NCBI RefSeq assembly: GCF_036227225.1
Contig: NZ_CP109444.1
Location: 10,149,501-10,213,500, forward strand
Reading direction: 5' to 3'
DNA: 64,000 bases
Source of the DNA: Streptomyces sp. NBC_01478
GTDB lineage: Bacteria > Actinomycetota > Actinomycetes > Streptomycetales > Streptomycetaceae
The translations under genes were made by a program, and so were the position numbers. The notes below the pieces were generated by a model that did no database searches, had not been told where the DNA came from, and saw only the letters and a program-made list of their open reading frames with translations. This document shows, one piece after another, positions 1 to 9,768 of this stretch; the first letter of the stretch is position 1; each line of letters starts with the position of its first letter.

Positions 1-566
1 GACTGCTGGAGTTCTTCGGCCAGGACGAGACGGTCGCGGGTGAGGCGCTCGGCAAGCGGCTGAACACCGAAGGCGCCAAGAAGGTCGTCTGTGTCATCCA
101 GGAGCAGGGCAACATCGGCCTGACCCAGCGCTGCGACGGCGTGAAGAAGACGTTCACCGGCAGCACCGAAGTCCTCAACGTCAACGGCACGGACATGCCG
201 TCGGTGAAGTCGACGATCACCGCCAAGCTCACGCAGGACAAGGCCATCGACTACGTGGTCACGCTGGGCGCCCCGTTCGCCCTGACCGCCGTGCAGTCGC
301 TGACCGACGCGGGCAGCAAGGCGAAGGTCGCCACCTTCGACCTCAACAAGGACCTCACGACCGCCATCAGCAAGGGCACCATCCAGTTCGCGGTGGACCA
401 GCAGCCGTACCTCCAGGGCTACTTGGCCGTCGACTCGCTGTGGCTCTACAAGAACAACGGCAACTACAGCGGTGGCGGTGAGCAGCCCGTACTGACCGGC
501 CCGGCCTTCGTCGACAAGACCAACGTCGCAGCCGTCGCCAAGTACGCCGCCAACGGAACCCGGTGA
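1..566 (+). CDS. Sugar ABC transporter substrate-binding protein, C-terminal part (5' end outside window)
   Basis: The frame is open from base 3 with no start, so only about the last 187 residues are visible. The sequence is the second lobe of a ribose/inositol-type periplasmic binding protein (Peripla_BP_4 fold): strands such as KKVVCVIQEQGN and DYVVTLGAP, then a late segment (TIQFAVDQQPYLQGYLAVDSL) that is highly typical of this family. It should be a lipoprotein delivering a sugar or cyclitol to the permease encoded next. Its stop TGA shares its last base with the ATG of the permease gene, so the two are translationally coupled. The substrate cannot be read from the sequence; the neighbouring Idh/MocA dehydrogenases favour a cyclitol or hexose. 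Family assignment is firm, substrate is inference. Confidence 0.9.
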   Translation, partial: LLEFFGQDETVAGEALGKRLNTEGAKKVVCVIQEQGNIGLTQRCDGVKKTFTGSTEVLNVNGTDMPSVKSTITAKLTQDKAIDYVVTLGAPFALTAVQSLTDAGSKAKVATFDLNKDLTTAISKGTIQFAVDQQPYLQGYLAVDSLWLYKNNGNYSGGGEQPVLTGPAFVDKTNVAAVAKYAANGTR

Positions 567-1642
567 TGAGCATGACCCAGCACGCCGAGCCGGCGGTGAC
601 CTCACCGCCGGCCCCCGGCCCGAAGGAAACCGACGGCCGGACCTCTGAACGGCCCCTGGCGCTCCGGCTGTTGGCGCGTCCCGAGGTGGGTGTCTTCCTC
701 GGTGCGGCCGCGGTGTACGTGTTCTTCCTGATCGCCGCTCCGCCGGTGCGCGAGGGCGCGTCGATGGCGAACATCCTCTACAGCTCCTCGACCATCGGCA
801 TCATGGCCTTGCCGGTCGCCTTGTTGATGATCGGCGGGGAGTTCGACCTCTCCGCCGGTGTCGCCGTCATCACCTCCGCACTCACCGCGAGCATGCTCAG
901 CTACCAACTGACCATGAACGTATGGGTCGGTGTGACCGTCGCCCTGCTGGTGTCCTTGGGGATCGGGTTCCTCAACGGCTGGATGGTCGTCAAGACCGGA
1001 CTGCCCAGCTTCCTGGTCACCCTGGGCAGCTTCCTCATCCTGCAGGGCGTCAACCTCGCGGTGACGAAGCTGGTCACCGGGAACGTGGCGACGGACGACA
1101 TCAGCAACATGGACGGCTTCGGCCAGGCCAAGAAGGTCTTCGCGTCCTCGTTCGAGGTCGGCGGCGTCAACGTCAAGATCACCATCATCTACTGGCTGGT
1201 GTTCGCGGCGATCGCGACCTGGGTGCTGCTGCGCACGAAGTACGGGAACTGGGTTTTCGCGGTCGGCGGGAACAAGGACTCGGCGCGGGCCGTGGGCGTG
1301 CCCGTGGCGTTCACGAAGATCTCCCTGTTCATGCTGGTCGGTTTCGGTGCCTGGTTCATCGGCATGCACCAGTTGTTCTCCTTCAACACCGTCCAGTCCG
1401 GCGAGGGCGTCGGGCAGGAGCTGATCTACATCTCCGCGGCCGTGATCGGCGGCTGCCTGCTGACCGGTGGTGCGGGTTCGGCGATCGGCCCGGTGTTCGG
1501 GGCGTTCATGTTCGGGATGGTGCAGCAGGGCATCGTCTACGCGGGCTGGAACCCCGACTGGTTCAAGGCGTTCCTGGGCGTGATGCTGCTCGGCGCCGTC
1601 CTCATCAATCTGTGGGTCCAGCGCACCGCGACCCGGAGGTGA
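566..1642 (+). CDS. ABC transporter permease, RbsC/BPD_transp_2 family
   Basis: Membrane subunit of a ribose-type sugar importer, 358 residues, with about ten hydrophobic helices beginning near residue 35 ([17 protein letters not shown]). The motif GGEFDLSAG near residue 92 is the family hallmark. ATG at 566 is preferred over GTG at 563 because GGAA at 555-558 sits 7 nt upstream. It overlaps the binding-protein stop and lies 5 nt before the ATPase start. It would assemble with the binding protein upstream and the ATPase downstream. Specificity is not readable. Confidence 0.93.
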   Translation: MSMTQHAEPAVTSPPAPGPKETDGRTSERPLALRLLARPEVGVFLGAAAVYVFFLIAAPPVREGASMANILYSSSTIGIMALPVALLMIGGEFDLSAGVAVITSALTASMLSYQLTMNVWVGVTVALLVSLGIGFLNGWMVVKTGLPSFLVTLGSFLILQGVNLAVTKLVTGNVATDDISNMDGFGQAKKVFASSFEVGGVNVKITIIYWLVFAAIATWVLLRTKYGNWVFAVGGNKDSARAVGVPVAFTKISLFMLVGFGAWFIGMHQLFSFNTVQSGEGVGQELIYISAAVIGGCLLTGGAGSAIGPVFGAFMFGMVQQGIVYAGWNPDWFKAFLGVMLLGAVLINLWVQRTATRR

Positions 1643-1647
1643 CCTTC

Positions 1648-2562
1648 ATGGCAAGCAACGAATCCGGCACTCACGGCGCCATCCTCGAAGACACGGCGCC
1701 GAGCGACGCGGACGCGCCGATCGTCCAACTGCGCAACGCGGGCAAGGCGTACGGCAACGTCCGCGCCCTGCACGGCGTCGACCTCGCGGTCCGCCCCGGC
1801 CAGGTCACCTGCGTGCTGGGCGACAACGGCGCGGGCAAGTCGACCCTGATCAAAATCATCTCGGGGCTGCACCAGCACACCGAGGGCGAGTTCCTCGTCG
1901 ACGGCGGGCCGGTGCACTTCACCACCCCCCGCCAGGCTCTGGACCGGGGTATCGCGACCGTCTACCAGGACCTGGCCGTCGTCCCGCTGATGCCGGTCTG
2001 GCGCAACTTCTTCCTCGGCTCGGAGATGACCAAGGGCCCCTGGCCGTTGCGCCGCCTGGACATCGAGCGGATGAAGAAGACCGCGGACGAGGAACTCCGC
2101 AACATGGGCATCGTCCTGGACAACCTGGAACAGCCCATCGGCACCCTCTCCGGCGGGCAGCGCCAGTGCGTCGCCATCGCCCGCGCCGTCTACTTCGGCG
2201 CCCGCGTCCTCATCCTCGACGAGCCGACCGCGGCGCTGGGTGTCAAGCAGTCCGGTGTGGTGCTGAAGTACGTGGCGGCGGCGCGGGAGCGCGGTCTCGG
2301 GGTCATCTTCATCACCCACAACCCGCACCACGCCTACATGGTCGGCGACCACTTCAGCGTCCTGCGCCTGGGCACCATGGAACTCTCCGCCGAACGCAGC
2401 GAGATCACCCTGGAAGAACTCACCAACCACATGGCCGGCGGCACCGAACTCGCCGCACTGAAGCACGAGTTGTCCCAGGTGCGTGGCGTCGACGTCGAAG
2501 AACTCCCCGACGAGAAGGCCCTCAAGGCCCCGGTGTCCGCGTCTCCCGAAGGGACCGTCTGA
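1648..2562 (+). CDS. Sugar ABC transporter ATP-binding protein, single ATPase domain
   Basis: ATPase that drives the importer, 304 residues. Walker [10 protein letters not shown], signature LSGGQRQ, Walker [10 protein letters not shown] and an H-loop (ITHN) are all intact. Unlike RbsA or AraG, which carry two fused ATPase domains of about 500 residues, this is a single domain, as in FrcA-type systems, and would act as a homodimer. A strong ribosome-binding site, GGAGGT at 1635-1640, fixes the ATG at 1648. The next gene starts one base after the stop. About 30 N-terminal residues before the ATPase core are acidic and unstructured in character. Confidence 0.93.
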   Translation: MASNESGTHGAILEDTAPSDADAPIVQLRNAGKAYGNVRALHGVDLAVRPGQVTCVLGDNGAGKSTLIKIISGLHQHTEGEFLVDGGPVHFTTPRQALDRGIATVYQDLAVVPLMPVWRNFFLGSEMTKGPWPLRRLDIERMKKTADEELRNMGIVLDNLEQPIGTLSGGQRQCVAIARAVYFGARVLILDEPTAALGVKQSGVVLKYVAAARERGLGVIFITHNPHHAYMVGDHFSVLRLGTMELSAERSEITLEELTNHMAGGTELAALKHELSQVRGVDVEELPDEKALKAPVSASPEGTV

Positions 2563-2563
2563 C

Positions 2564-3472
2564 ATGTCGGACCGTCCCTTCCTGGATCGCATCCGGGTCG
2601 GATCCGCTCCCGACTCCTGGGGGGTGTGGTTCCCGGACGACCCCCAACAGGTGCCGTGGCAGCGGTTCTTGGACGAGGTCGCGCAGGCCGGCTACCCCTG
2701 GATCGAACTGGGCCCGTACGGCTATCTGCCGACCGACCCGGCCCGGCTCACGGACGAGATCGCCCGGCGTGACCTGAAGGTCTCCGCGGGCACGGTCTTC
2801 ACCGGCCTGCACCGCGGCCCCTCCGTCTGGGACGCCACCTGGGAGCACGTGAGCCAAGTGGCCGCGCTCACCCAGGCGATGGGCGCCGAGCACCTGGTCG
2901 TCATCCCCTCCTTCTGGCGGGACGACAAGACCGCCGAGATCCTGGAGCCGCCGGAGCTGACCGGCGAGCAGTGGGCGCACCTCACCAAGGGCATGGAACG
3001 CCTCGGGCACGAGGTCAAGGAGGCGTACGGACTCGACATCGTCGTCCACCCGCACGCCGACACCCACCTCGACACCGAGGACCACGTCGAGTACTTCCTG
3101 GACTCGACCGACTCCGAACTCGTCAACCTCTGCCTGGACACCGGGCATTACGCCTACTGCGGCGGCGACAGCGTCAAGCTGATCGAGACGTACGGCGAGC
3201 GCATCGGCTATCTGCACCTCAAGCAGGTCGACCCGGAGATCCTCGCCGACGTCGTCAGGAACGAGGTGCCGTTCGGACCGGCCGTGCAGCGCGGAGTGAT
3301 GTGCGAACCGCCGTCCGGCGTACCGGAGTTGGAGCCGGTGCTGGTCGCGGCGCAGCGTCTCGGCGTGGAGCTGTTCGCGATCGTCGAGCAGGACATGTAC
3401 CCGTGCGACCCGGACAAGCCACTCCCCATCGCGGAACGCACCCGCAAGTTCCTCCGCTCCTGCGGCGCTTGA
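2564..3472 (+). CDS. Sugar phosphate isomerase/epimerase-type TIM barrel, IolE/IolI-like
   Basis: A 302-residue AP-endonuclease-2-type TIM barrel. Visible metal-site elements are the segment [10 protein letters not shown], the LCLDTGH strand, the HLK strand and a late Glu in the AIVEQDMY strand, which together would bind a divalent cation. Relatives include inosose dehydratase (IolE), inosose isomerase (IolI) and several keto-sugar epimerases. Opening residues [12 protein letters not shown] are characteristic of an actinobacterial subgroup. The start lies one base after the ATPase stop. In a locus with three Idh/MocA dehydrogenases the natural role is isomerising or dehydrating a keto-cyclitol or keto-sugar; that step is inferred. 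Confidence 0.85.
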   Translation: MSDRPFLDRIRVGSAPDSWGVWFPDDPQQVPWQRFLDEVAQAGYPWIELGPYGYLPTDPARLTDEIARRDLKVSAGTVFTGLHRGPSVWDATWEHVSQVAALTQAMGAEHLVVIPSFWRDDKTAEILEPPELTGEQWAHLTKGMERLGHEVKEAYGLDIVVHPHADTHLDTEDHVEYFLDSTDSELVNLCLDTGHYAYCGGDSVKLIETYGERIGYLHLKQVDPEILADVVRNEVPFGPAVQRGVMCEPPSGVPELEPVLVAAQRLGVELFAIVEQDMYPCDPDKPLPIAERTRKFLRSCGA

Positions 3473-3500
3473 CGACCCTGACGACTTGAAAGGACGGCCG

Positions 3501-4526
3501 ATGGCCATGAACCCGCGCGACCCGCTCGGAGTGGCAGTCGTCGGAACCGGAAAGATGGGGGCGGACCACGTCCGCCGCATCGAGGACGTGGTCAACGGAG
3601 CCCGGGTGACCGCCGTCGTGGACGTCGACGCCGAGCGCGCCAAACGGATCGCGTCCGGGGTCGACGGCTGCACCGCGTACACCGACCCGGCGGCCGCGAT
3701 GGCGGCGGCCGACGTCGACGCGGTACTGATCGCCTCACCGGGCCCCGCCCACGAGGCGGCCCTGCTGACTGCCTTCGAGCACGACCTCCCGGTCCTGTGC
3801 GAGAAGCCGCTCACCCCCGACGCGGCTTCGGCGCTGCGCGTCCTGGAGGCCGAGGTGCGCCTCGGCCACCGCCGGGTCCAGGTCGGCTTCATGCGGCGCT
3901 ACGACGCCGAGTACATGAAGCTCAAGTCCCTCCTGGAAACAGGCCAGTTGGGCCGACCCCTCATGCTCCACAACCGGCACCGCAACGCCTCCAGTCCGCC
4001 CTTCTTCACCAGCTCCATGCTGATCAGCGACTCCGTGGCCCACGAGACCGACGCGACCCGTTGGCTCCTCGGCCACGAGATCACGGCCGTCCAGGTGCTG
4101 CGCCCGCGCCCTTCGGCGAGCGCCCCGGACGACCTCCAGGACCCGCAGTTCGTCGTCTTCGAGACCGACGGCGGCGCGATCGTCGACGTCGAGATGTTCG
4201 TCAACTGCGGCTTCGGCTACCAGGTCCAGGCCGAGATCGTCTGCGAACGCGGCACCGCCCGCATCGGCGACGGCCACGCCATGGTCACCAACATGGCCGG
4301 CCGCTGGGGCGGCACCATCGCCCAGGACTTCGTGGAACGCTTCGCCGACGCCTACGACCGCGAGATCCAGACCTGGGTCGACGCCACCCGGCGCGGCGAG
4401 GTCACCGGCCCGAGCGTGTGGGACGGGTACGCGGCGGCGGCCGTGTGCGAGGCGGGGGTACGGGCGTTGGAGGAGGGTGTGCGGGTGGAGGTCGAGTTGG
4501 TGGAGCGGCCCGACTTCTATCGCTAG
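3501..4526 (+). CDS. Gfo/Idh/MocA family NAD(P)-dependent oxidoreductase
   Basis: A 341-residue dehydrogenase with an N-terminal Rossmann fold (VVGTGKMG) and the EKP motif near residue 95, whose lysine is catalytic in this family. [16 protein letters not shown] segment supplies the active-site Asp/His. This pattern is close to inositol 2-dehydrogenases, so a myo-inositol, scyllo-inositol or hexose substrate is likely. AAAGGA at 3489-3494 lies 6 nt before ATG 3501, which is therefore preferred to TTG 3486. It is the last gene of the plus-strand transport operon and is followed by a clear hairpin terminator. Confidence 0.88.
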   Translation: MAMNPRDPLGVAVVGTGKMGADHVRRIEDVVNGARVTAVVDVDAERAKRIASGVDGCTAYTDPAAAMAAADVDAVLIASPGPAHEAALLTAFEHDLPVLCEKPLTPDAASALRVLEAEVRLGHRRVQVGFMRRYDAEYMKLKSLLETGQLGRPLMLHNRHRNASSPPFFTSSMLISDSVAHETDATRWLLGHEITAVQVLRPRPSASAPDDLQDPQFVVFETDGGAIVDVEMFVNCGFGYQVQAEIVCERGTARIGDGHAMVTNMAGRWGGTIAQDFVERFADAYDREIQTWVDATRRGEVTGPSVWDGYAAAAVCEAGVRALEEGVRVEVELVERPDFYR

Positions 4527-4549
4527 CCCGCCACTCGGCAGCATGCGGA

Positions 4550-4575
4550 ACGCCCGGACGAAACCGTCCGGGCGT
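4550..4575. terminator. Hairpin terminator between convergent genes
   Basis: Perfect 11-bp stem: ACGCCCGGACG at 4550-4560 and its reverse complement at 4565-4575, around an AAAC loop. It sits 24 nt after one stop codon and 24 nt before the stop of the convergent gene, so it can serve both. There is no T-run, which is normal for actinomycete terminators. Confidence 0.8.
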
Positions 4576-4598
4576 CGCTGTTTCGACCTGTCCCGCGT

Positions 4599-5621
4599 CT
4601 ACCGCAGCACCGACACCCGCGGCCTCGGCGCGAATCCCGCCGCCCGGTAGGCCTCGTCGATCAGTGTCATCGTCGCCACCGCGTCGTCCGGACCCATGGG
4701 AAGAGGCGCGCCCTCCCTCAACCGGGCGGCGAACGCCTCCAGTTGATAGGTGTACGACGACCGTCGGCCCAGCCGCTCCGTGCGTTCGCCGTCCGTCGTG
4801 CGGACCACCACCCGGTCGTCCAGGTGGGGGAGGACGAAGTTCGGCGCGAACGCCTCGCCCCGGCTGCCGATGATCCGGCAGCTCATCACCAGCTCGTCGT
4901 ACGCCATGTGACAGCGGGCGGAGCCCGTGGCGCCGCTCGGGAAGGCGAGGTCGGCGTCCAGCCACTCGTCGACGCCCGGTGCGCCCGCGTGTTCGCCGCC
5001 GCGGGCCGAGACCGGTCGGGGCGCGCCGCCCGCCCAGGGGGCCAGCATGCGCTGGGCGTGCAGGCTGTAGCAGCCCAGGTCCATCACGGCGCCGCCGGCC
5101 AGGTCCAGCGACCAGCGCGGGTCGGTGTCCGGCGGGGCCGGGATCGCGACGAGCGTCTCGACGTGCCGCAGCTCGCCGAGTTCACCGGAGGCCAGCAGCT
5201 CGTGCAGACGCCGGGTGACCGGGTGGAAGAGGTAGTGGAAGGCCTCCATGAAGACCGTTCCGGCCTTGGCGGCGGCCTCCCTCACCTCGACCGCCTCCTC
5301 CGCGTTGCTCGCCGACGGCTTTTCCGACAGGACGTGCTTGCCCGCCGCGAGCGCGGCGAGGTTCCACGGCCCGTGCAGACCGTTGGCGAGCGGGTTGTAG
5401 ACGACCTCCACCTCGGGGTCGGCGATCAGGTCGGCGTACGAGTCCGCGACCCGCTCGACGCGGTGCGCGGCGGCGTACGCCTCCGCCCTGGACCGGTCCC
5501 GCGCGGCCACGGCGACAAGGCGGTGGCCGGTCGTCCGGGCGGGACCGATCAGGGACTGCTCGGTGATCCGAGCCGCTCCCAGTACTCCGATGCGCAGTGG
5601 TTCCCGGCCCGGACCGCTCAT
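4599..5621 (-). CDS. Gfo/Idh/MocA family oxidoreductase, xylose dehydrogenase/dihydrodiol dehydrogenase-like
   Basis: A 340-residue dehydrogenase. It opens with a Rossmann motif GVLGAARI, then SEKP near residue 99, then GGAVMDLGCYSLHAQR. That last stretch is typical of the branch containing NADP D-xylose dehydrogenases and dihydrodiol dehydrogenases rather than classical IolG. The ATG at 5621 overlaps the stop of the upstream minus-strand dehydrogenase (ATGA), so the two are translationally coupled. It is the last gene of the minus-strand operon. Substrate unknown; a pyranose or cyclitol oxidised at one hydroxyl is the inference. Confidence 0.87.
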   Translation of the reverse strand: MSGPGREPLRIGVLGAARITEQSLIGPARTTGHRLVAVAARDRSRAEAYAAAHRVERVADSYADLIADPEVEVVYNPLANGLHGPWNLAALAAGKHVLSEKPSASNAEEAVEVREAAAKAGTVFMEAFHYLFHPVTRRLHELLASGELGELRHVETLVAIPAPPDTDPRWSLDLAGGAVMDLGCYSLHAQRMLAPWAGGAPRPVSARGGEHAGAPGVDEWLDADLAFPSGATGSARCHMAYDELVMSCRIIGSRGEAFAPNFVLPHLDDRVVVRTTDGERTERLGRRSSYTYQLEAFAARLREGAPLPMGPDDAVATMTLIDEAYRAAGFAPRPRVSVLR

Positions 5622-6622
5622 GCTTCGCGTACCTCCTGGATGGTGACGGGGCGGTGCTCGTGCAGCGACAGGGTGCAGGCGTCCGCGATCCAGCCGGCCT
5701 CCAGCGCGTCGGCGACCGTGCAGGGGGAGGTGCGGGTGCCGGCCACGACCTCGGTGAACGCGGTGAGTTCGGCGCGGTAGGCGGCGGTGAAGCGGTCCAT
5801 GAAGAAGTCGTGCGGGACACCCGCCGGGAAGGTCACGCCGGGCTCCACGGAGCGCAGCGGCAGCTTGTCCTCCAGGCCCACCGCGATGGAGTCCGTGAAG
5901 CCGTGGATCTCCATGCGGACGTCGTAACCCCGGGCGTTGTGGCGGGAGTTGGAGACCACCGCGATGGTGCCGTCGTCCAGGGTGAGGATCGCGCCGGTGG
6001 TGTCGGCGTCGCCCGCCTCCTTGATGTACTCGGCGCCCCGGTTGCCGCCGACCGCGTACACCTCGACGACCTCACGGCCGGTGACCCAGCGGATGATGTC
6101 GAAGTCGTGCACGGAGCAGTCGCGGAAGATGCCCCCGGACGCGGCGATGTACGCGGCGGGCGGCGGCGCCGGGTCCAGCGTGGTGGAGCGCACGGTGTGC
6201 AGCTTGCCCAGTTCGCCGGACTGCACGGCGGCGCGCGCGGCGACGAAGCCGGCGTCGAAGCGGCGGTTGTAGCCGATCTGGATCGGCACGCTGCTGCCCT
6301 CGACGGCCTTGAGGACCTGGACGCCCTCGGCCATCGTCTTGGCGACGGGCTTCTCGCAGAAGACGGGGATGCCCGCCTCGACGGCGGCCAGGATCAGGCC
6401 CGGGTGGGCGTCGGTCGCCGCGGCCACCACGACACCGTCGACCCCGGCGGCCAGCACGGCCTCGGGGGAGTCCGCGACCTCGGCGCCGAACCGCTCGGCG
6501 GCCTTCTTCGCGGCCTCCGCGAACGGGTCGGCCACGACGAGGGACTCGACGACGTCGAGTCCGGAGAGGGTCTCGGCGTGGAAGGCGCCGATGCGGCCGA
6601 GGCCGAGGATTCCGATGCGCAT
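5618..6622 (-). CDS. Inositol 2-dehydrogenase-like Gfo/Idh/MocA oxidoreductase
   Basis: A 334-residue protein with GLGRIGAFHA at the nucleotide-binding loop, EKPVAKT near residue 92 and the GGIFRDCSVHDFDIIRWVTG segment carrying the catalytic Asp/His pair of IolG enzymes. It is the best match in the locus to myo-inositol 2-dehydrogenase, which converts inositol to scyllo-inosose with NAD. It precedes and overlaps the other minus-strand dehydrogenase and follows the SDR gene by about 50 nt. Family membership is clear; the exact cyclitol is inferred. Confidence 0.88.
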   Translation of the reverse strand: MRIGILGLGRIGAFHAETLSGLDVVESLVVADPFAEAAKKAAERFGAEVADSPEAVLAAGVDGVVVAAATDAHPGLILAAVEAGIPVFCEKPVAKTMAEGVQVLKAVEGSSVPIQIGYNRRFDAGFVAARAAVQSGELGKLHTVRSTTLDPAPPPAAYIAASGGIFRDCSVHDFDIIRWVTGREVVEVYAVGGNRGAEYIKEAGDADTTGAILTLDDGTIAVVSNSRHNARGYDVRMEIHGFTDSIAVGLEDKLPLRSVEPGVTFPAGVPHDFFMDRFTAAYRAELTAFTEVVAGTRTSPCTVADALEAGWIADACTLSLHEHRPVTIQEVREA

Positions 6623-6671
6623 GAGGACACTTGCTTTCTTCTGGGTGCGGGTGTGTTGCCGGTGGTGAAGG

Positions 6672-7439
6672 TCAGTCGAGGGCGCCCAGGACGTTCTGGT
6701 CCCAGTCGATCACCGAACCGGTGACCACCCCGGACCGCTCGGACAGCAGGAACACCACGAAGTCGGCGATCTCGTCCGGCTGGCCGAGCTTGCCCATCGG
6801 CTGACGGGCGGCGGCCTGCTCGCGCCAGTCGTCCCCGGCGCCGTGGAAGGCGCGCTGGGTGGCGTCCTCGCCCTCGGTGTCGGTCCAGCCGATGTTGATG
6901 GTGTTGATGCGGATCCGGTCGAAGCGGTGGGCGTGCGCCGCGTTGCGGGTCAGGCCCGCCAGGCCGGCCTTGGCGGTGGAGTAGGGGGCGAGGTGGGGCG
7001 GGCCGCCGTGGGCGCAGTTGGAGCCGATGTTGACGATCGTGCCCGGTGCCTTGCGGGCGGTCATGTCGGCGACGGCCGCCTGCATGGCGAAGAACGGGGC
7101 CTTGAGGTTGATCGCCATGTGCTGGTCGAACAGTTCGGGTGTGGTGTCGAGCAGTGAGCCGCGTGAGGTCAGCCCTGCCGCGTTGACGAGGCAGTCGACG
7201 CGGCCGTGGGTCTCGACGGCCTGTACGACGCTGTCGCGCGCCTGGGCCGGATCGGCGAGGTCCGCCCGCACGAAGCGGGCGCCGGTGTCCGCGGCGAGCT
7301 TCTCGCCCACCTCGGCACGCCGGCCGGTGAAGACGACGGTCGCGCCCTCGCGCACCGCCGCCCGCACGATCGCGGCGCCCACGCCCTGGCTGCCGCCGTT
7401 GACGAGGACGATCTTGCCTTCGAGAAGTCGAAGCCCCAT
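6672..7439 (-). CDS. SDR family oxidoreductase
   Basis: Classical short-chain dehydrogenase of 255 residues. The nucleotide-binding glycine motif appears as NGGSQGVG (usual form TGxxxGxG), the NAG motif as NAAG, and the active-site YxxxK as YSTAK near residue 153 with an upstream Ser in IGSN. It lies 8 nt after the dioxygenase gene and 49 nt before the IolG-like gene, within one minus-strand operon. It probably oxidises or reduces a hydroxyl or keto group of the same substrate; which one is not visible. Confidence 0.87.
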   Translation of the reverse strand: MGLRLLEGKIVLVNGGSQGVGAAIVRAAVREGATVVFTGRRAEVGEKLAADTGARFVRADLADPAQARDSVVQAVETHGRVDCLVNAAGLTSRGSLLDTTPELFDQHMAINLKAPFFAMQAAVADMTARKAPGTIVNIGSNCAHGGPPHLAPYSTAKAGLAGLTRNAAHAHRFDRIRINTINIGWTDTEGEDATQRAFHGAGDDWREQAAARQPMGKLGQPDEIADFVVFLLSERSGVVTGSVIDWDQNVLGALD

Positions 7440-7447
7440 GAGATCCC

Positions 7448-8623
7448 TCAGCTCTCGTGCCGCTCGGCACCGGCGCGCAGCTCACCGCGGAGTGCCTGGG
7501 GGTCCCAGCCCTCACGCACCGCGCGCCGAACGACGTCGGCCTGCGAGGGCGGGGCCAGACCTTCCACCGGCGGGTCGTTGTCGAGGTTGGTGGGGAAGGC
7601 GTAGCCCTCGGCACTGGCCGCGACGACCGTGTCGAGCCACTCCTCGCCCACGCCCTCGGCCTTGCGCCGGAGCAGGACCGGGAACACCGCGTTGGTGACG
7701 GCCTCGCGGTCCACCGTCTCCATCGCTCGCCCGAACGCGGACGACACCTGGAGCAGGTTGGCCATGCGCCGGACGTCCGCCGTGCGGTTGGTGCCGGCCG
7801 CGTGGAACAGCGCGGGGTTGAAGAACGCGGCATCGCCCTTGGCGAGCGGGAGTTGGATGTAGTGGGACTCGAAGTAGGCCTGGAATTCCGGGAGTCGCCA
7901 CGCCAGATAGCCCGGCTCGAACTTCTGCGAGTGCGGCAGGTACATCGTCGGCCCCGACTCGACCGGCATGTCGCAGTGCGCGACCGCGCCTTGGAGCGTG
8001 AGCACGGGGGAGAGCCGGTGCACGTGCGTCGGGTAGTCCGCGGCGACCTCGTTCGTGAGGAACCCGAGGTGGTAGTCGCGGTGCACGGTCTGCGCGGCGC
8101 CGCCCGGGTGGACCACGTTGATCTGCGAGGTGACCTGGTAACCGGGGCCGAGCCAGGCGACCGACACCAGCGCCAGCATGTCGTTCGCGTAGTAGTCGGC
8201 GAACGCCTCCGGGTCGTAGAGCGCGGCCTTCTCCAGCGCGTTCCACACCCGGTCGTTGGCCCCCGGCTTCGCGAAGTGGTCCCCGGCGCCCGCGCCCGAC
8301 GCGCGCTGCTCGGCGATCAGGGCCTCGAACACCTCGGTCGCACGGTCCACCACCGCCGCGTCCGGGAAGGCACCCTGAAGGACCACGATGCCGGGGCCCT
8401 CGGCGAACGCCCGCACCAGCTCGGCCTGCACCTCGCGGCGCTCGCCGGCCGCCAGGGACTTACGGAGCCGCTCGCTGTCGTAGACGAGGACGTTCCGCTC
8501 GACCGAGGACGCGTAGGGGAAGCCGGCCAGGTCGGTCGGCTGCTCGACCAGCGCGCGGAAGGCGTCGAGGTCGCAGTCCTGCTCGGTGAGCCAGGCGCGG
8601 CGTTCTGCTGATGTGAAGGACAT
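7448..8623 (-). CDS. Phytanoyl-CoA dioxygenase family Fe(II)/2-oxoglutarate oxygenase
   Basis: A 391-residue oxygenase. The iron site reads HRD near residue 175 (HxD-type) with a distal His in LFHAAGTNRT near 270, followed by the Arg of ADVRRM that would bind 2-oxoglutarate. Members hydroxylate or oxidatively demethylate small molecules, not only phytanoyl-CoA. It is the first gene of the minus-strand operon, divergent from the LacI gene with 107 nt between, so it is probably under that regulator. An oxygenase inside a cyclitol/sugar locus is unusual and suggests that the imported compound is decorated or O-methylated. Confidence 0.85.
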   Translation of the reverse strand: MSFTSAERRAWLTEQDCDLDAFRALVEQPTDLAGFPYASSVERNVLVYDSERLRKSLAAGERREVQAELVRAFAEGPGIVVLQGAFPDAAVVDRATEVFEALIAEQRASGAGAGDHFAKPGANDRVWNALEKAALYDPEAFADYYANDMLALVSVAWLGPGYQVTSQINVVHPGGAAQTVHRDYHLGFLTNEVAADYPTHVHRLSPVLTLQGAVAHCDMPVESGPTMYLPHSQKFEPGYLAWRLPEFQAYFESHYIQLPLAKGDAAFFNPALFHAAGTNRTADVRRMANLLQVSSAFGRAMETVDREAVTNAVFPVLLRRKAEGVGEEWLDTVVAASAEGYAFPTNLDNDPPVEGLAPPSQADVVRRAVREGWDPQALRGELRAGAERHES

Positions 8624-8730
8624 CGTCGTCCCCTCGGGTCACGGAGCGGTGCGGTCCTGTCATTCTTGTCAGTACAAACCCTTCGAACAACCAGCAGCAA
8701 GCCATCAAAAACCCCTCAAGGAGACGACCG
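8624..8730. promoter_or_regulatory. Divergent control region between dioxygenase operon and LacI gene
   Basis: The 107-nt gap must hold both promoters. TTGTCAGTACAA at 8666-8677 has 4-bp inverted ends around a 4-nt core and is a possible LacI operator. AAGGAGA at 8718-8724 is the ribosome-binding site for GTG 8731. No convincing -35/-10 pair was found. Confidence 0.35.
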
Positions 8731-9762
8731 GTGGGCCACCCCTTCCCGATCCGCGAAATCGCACGTCAGGCGGGTCTCAGCGAGGCCACCGTGGACCGGG
8801 TTCTGAACGGCAGGGGCGGTGTGCGGGAGAGCACCGAGCGTGAGGTGCGCCAGGCCATCGCCGATCTCGACCGGCAGCGCACCCAGGTCAGGCTCGTCGG
8901 CCGGACGTTCATGATCGACATCGTGATGCAGACGCCGGAGCGGTTCTCCACCGCCGTACGGGTGGCATTGGAGGCCGAGCTGCCCGACCTGCACCCGGCC
9001 GTCGTGCGCTCCCGCTTCCACTTCCGGGAGACCGCGCCGGTGAAGGAGCTGGTCGGGACCCTGGACAGGATCGTGCGGCGCGGCTCGCAGGGCGTCATCC
9101 TCAAGGCGCCGGACGTCCCCGAGATCACCGCGGCCGTGGGCCGGCTCGTCGCCGCCGGGATCCCGGTCGTCACCCTGGTCACCGACCTGCCCGCGAGCGC
9201 CCGGCTGGCCTACGTCGGCATCGACAACCGGGCGGCGGGCGCGACGGCCGCCTACCTGATGGGCCAGTGGCTCGGCGACCGCCCCGGCAACGTCCTCACC
9301 AGCCTGAGCAGCGGTTTCTTCCGCAACGAGGAAGAACGCGAGATGGGCTTCCGCAGCACCATGCGCGCCCGCTACCCGGAACGGGCCCTCGTCGAGATCA
9401 CCGAGGGTCACGGCCTGGACGCCACCCAGTACGAGCTCGTCCGGGCCGCCCTGAAGCGCGACCCGGACATCCGCGCGGTCTACTCGATCGGCGGCGGCAA
9501 CATTGCGACCCTCCGCGCCTTCGCGGACCTGGGCCGCGAGTGCGCCGTGTTCGTCGCGCACGACCTCGACCACGACAACACCCGACTGCTGCACGAGCAG
9601 CAACTGTCCGCCGTCCTCCACCACGACCTGCGCCAGGACGTCCGCGAGGCCTGCCGCATCGTCATGCGCGCACACGACGCGCTGCCGCCCGCGGGCCCGA
9701 CCCTGCCGTCCGCGATCCAGGTCGTCACGCCCTACAACTTGCCTATGGCGCCCACGCGTTGA
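8731..9762 (+). CDS. LacI family transcriptional regulator with sugar-binding domain
   Basis: A 343-residue regulator. The N-terminal helix-turn-helix (IREIARQAGLSEATVDRVLN, residues 7-26) is followed by a hinge and a periplasmic-binding-type effector domain. In the recognition helix the usual TVSRVLN reads TVDRVLN, a variant shared by a subgroup tied to ribose/inositol-type transporters. A GTG start with a good Shine-Dalgarno sequence is assigned. It probably represses the divergent dioxygenase operon and perhaps the importer operon, relieved by the imported sugar or a product. Confidence 0.9.
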   Translation: MGHPFPIREIARQAGLSEATVDRVLNGRGGVRESTEREVRQAIADLDRQRTQVRLVGRTFMIDIVMQTPERFSTAVRVALEAELPDLHPAVVRSRFHFRETAPVKELVGTLDRIVRRGSQGVILKAPDVPEITAAVGRLVAAGIPVVTLVTDLPASARLAYVGIDNRAAGATAAYLMGQWLGDRPGNVLTSLSSGFFRNEEEREMGFRSTMRARYPERALVEITEGHGLDATQYELVRAALKRDPDIRAVYSIGGGNIATLRAFADLGRECAVFVAHDLDHDNTRLLHEQQLSAVLHHDLRQDVREACRIVMRAHDALPPAGPTLPSAIQVVTPYNLPMAPTR

Positions 9763-9768
9763 GTCGGT

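Noticed and set aside
8666..8677. TTGTCAGTACAA as a firm LacI operator
   Set aside because: Only 4-bp arms match and no second copy was seen near the other operon; kept as a possibility only.
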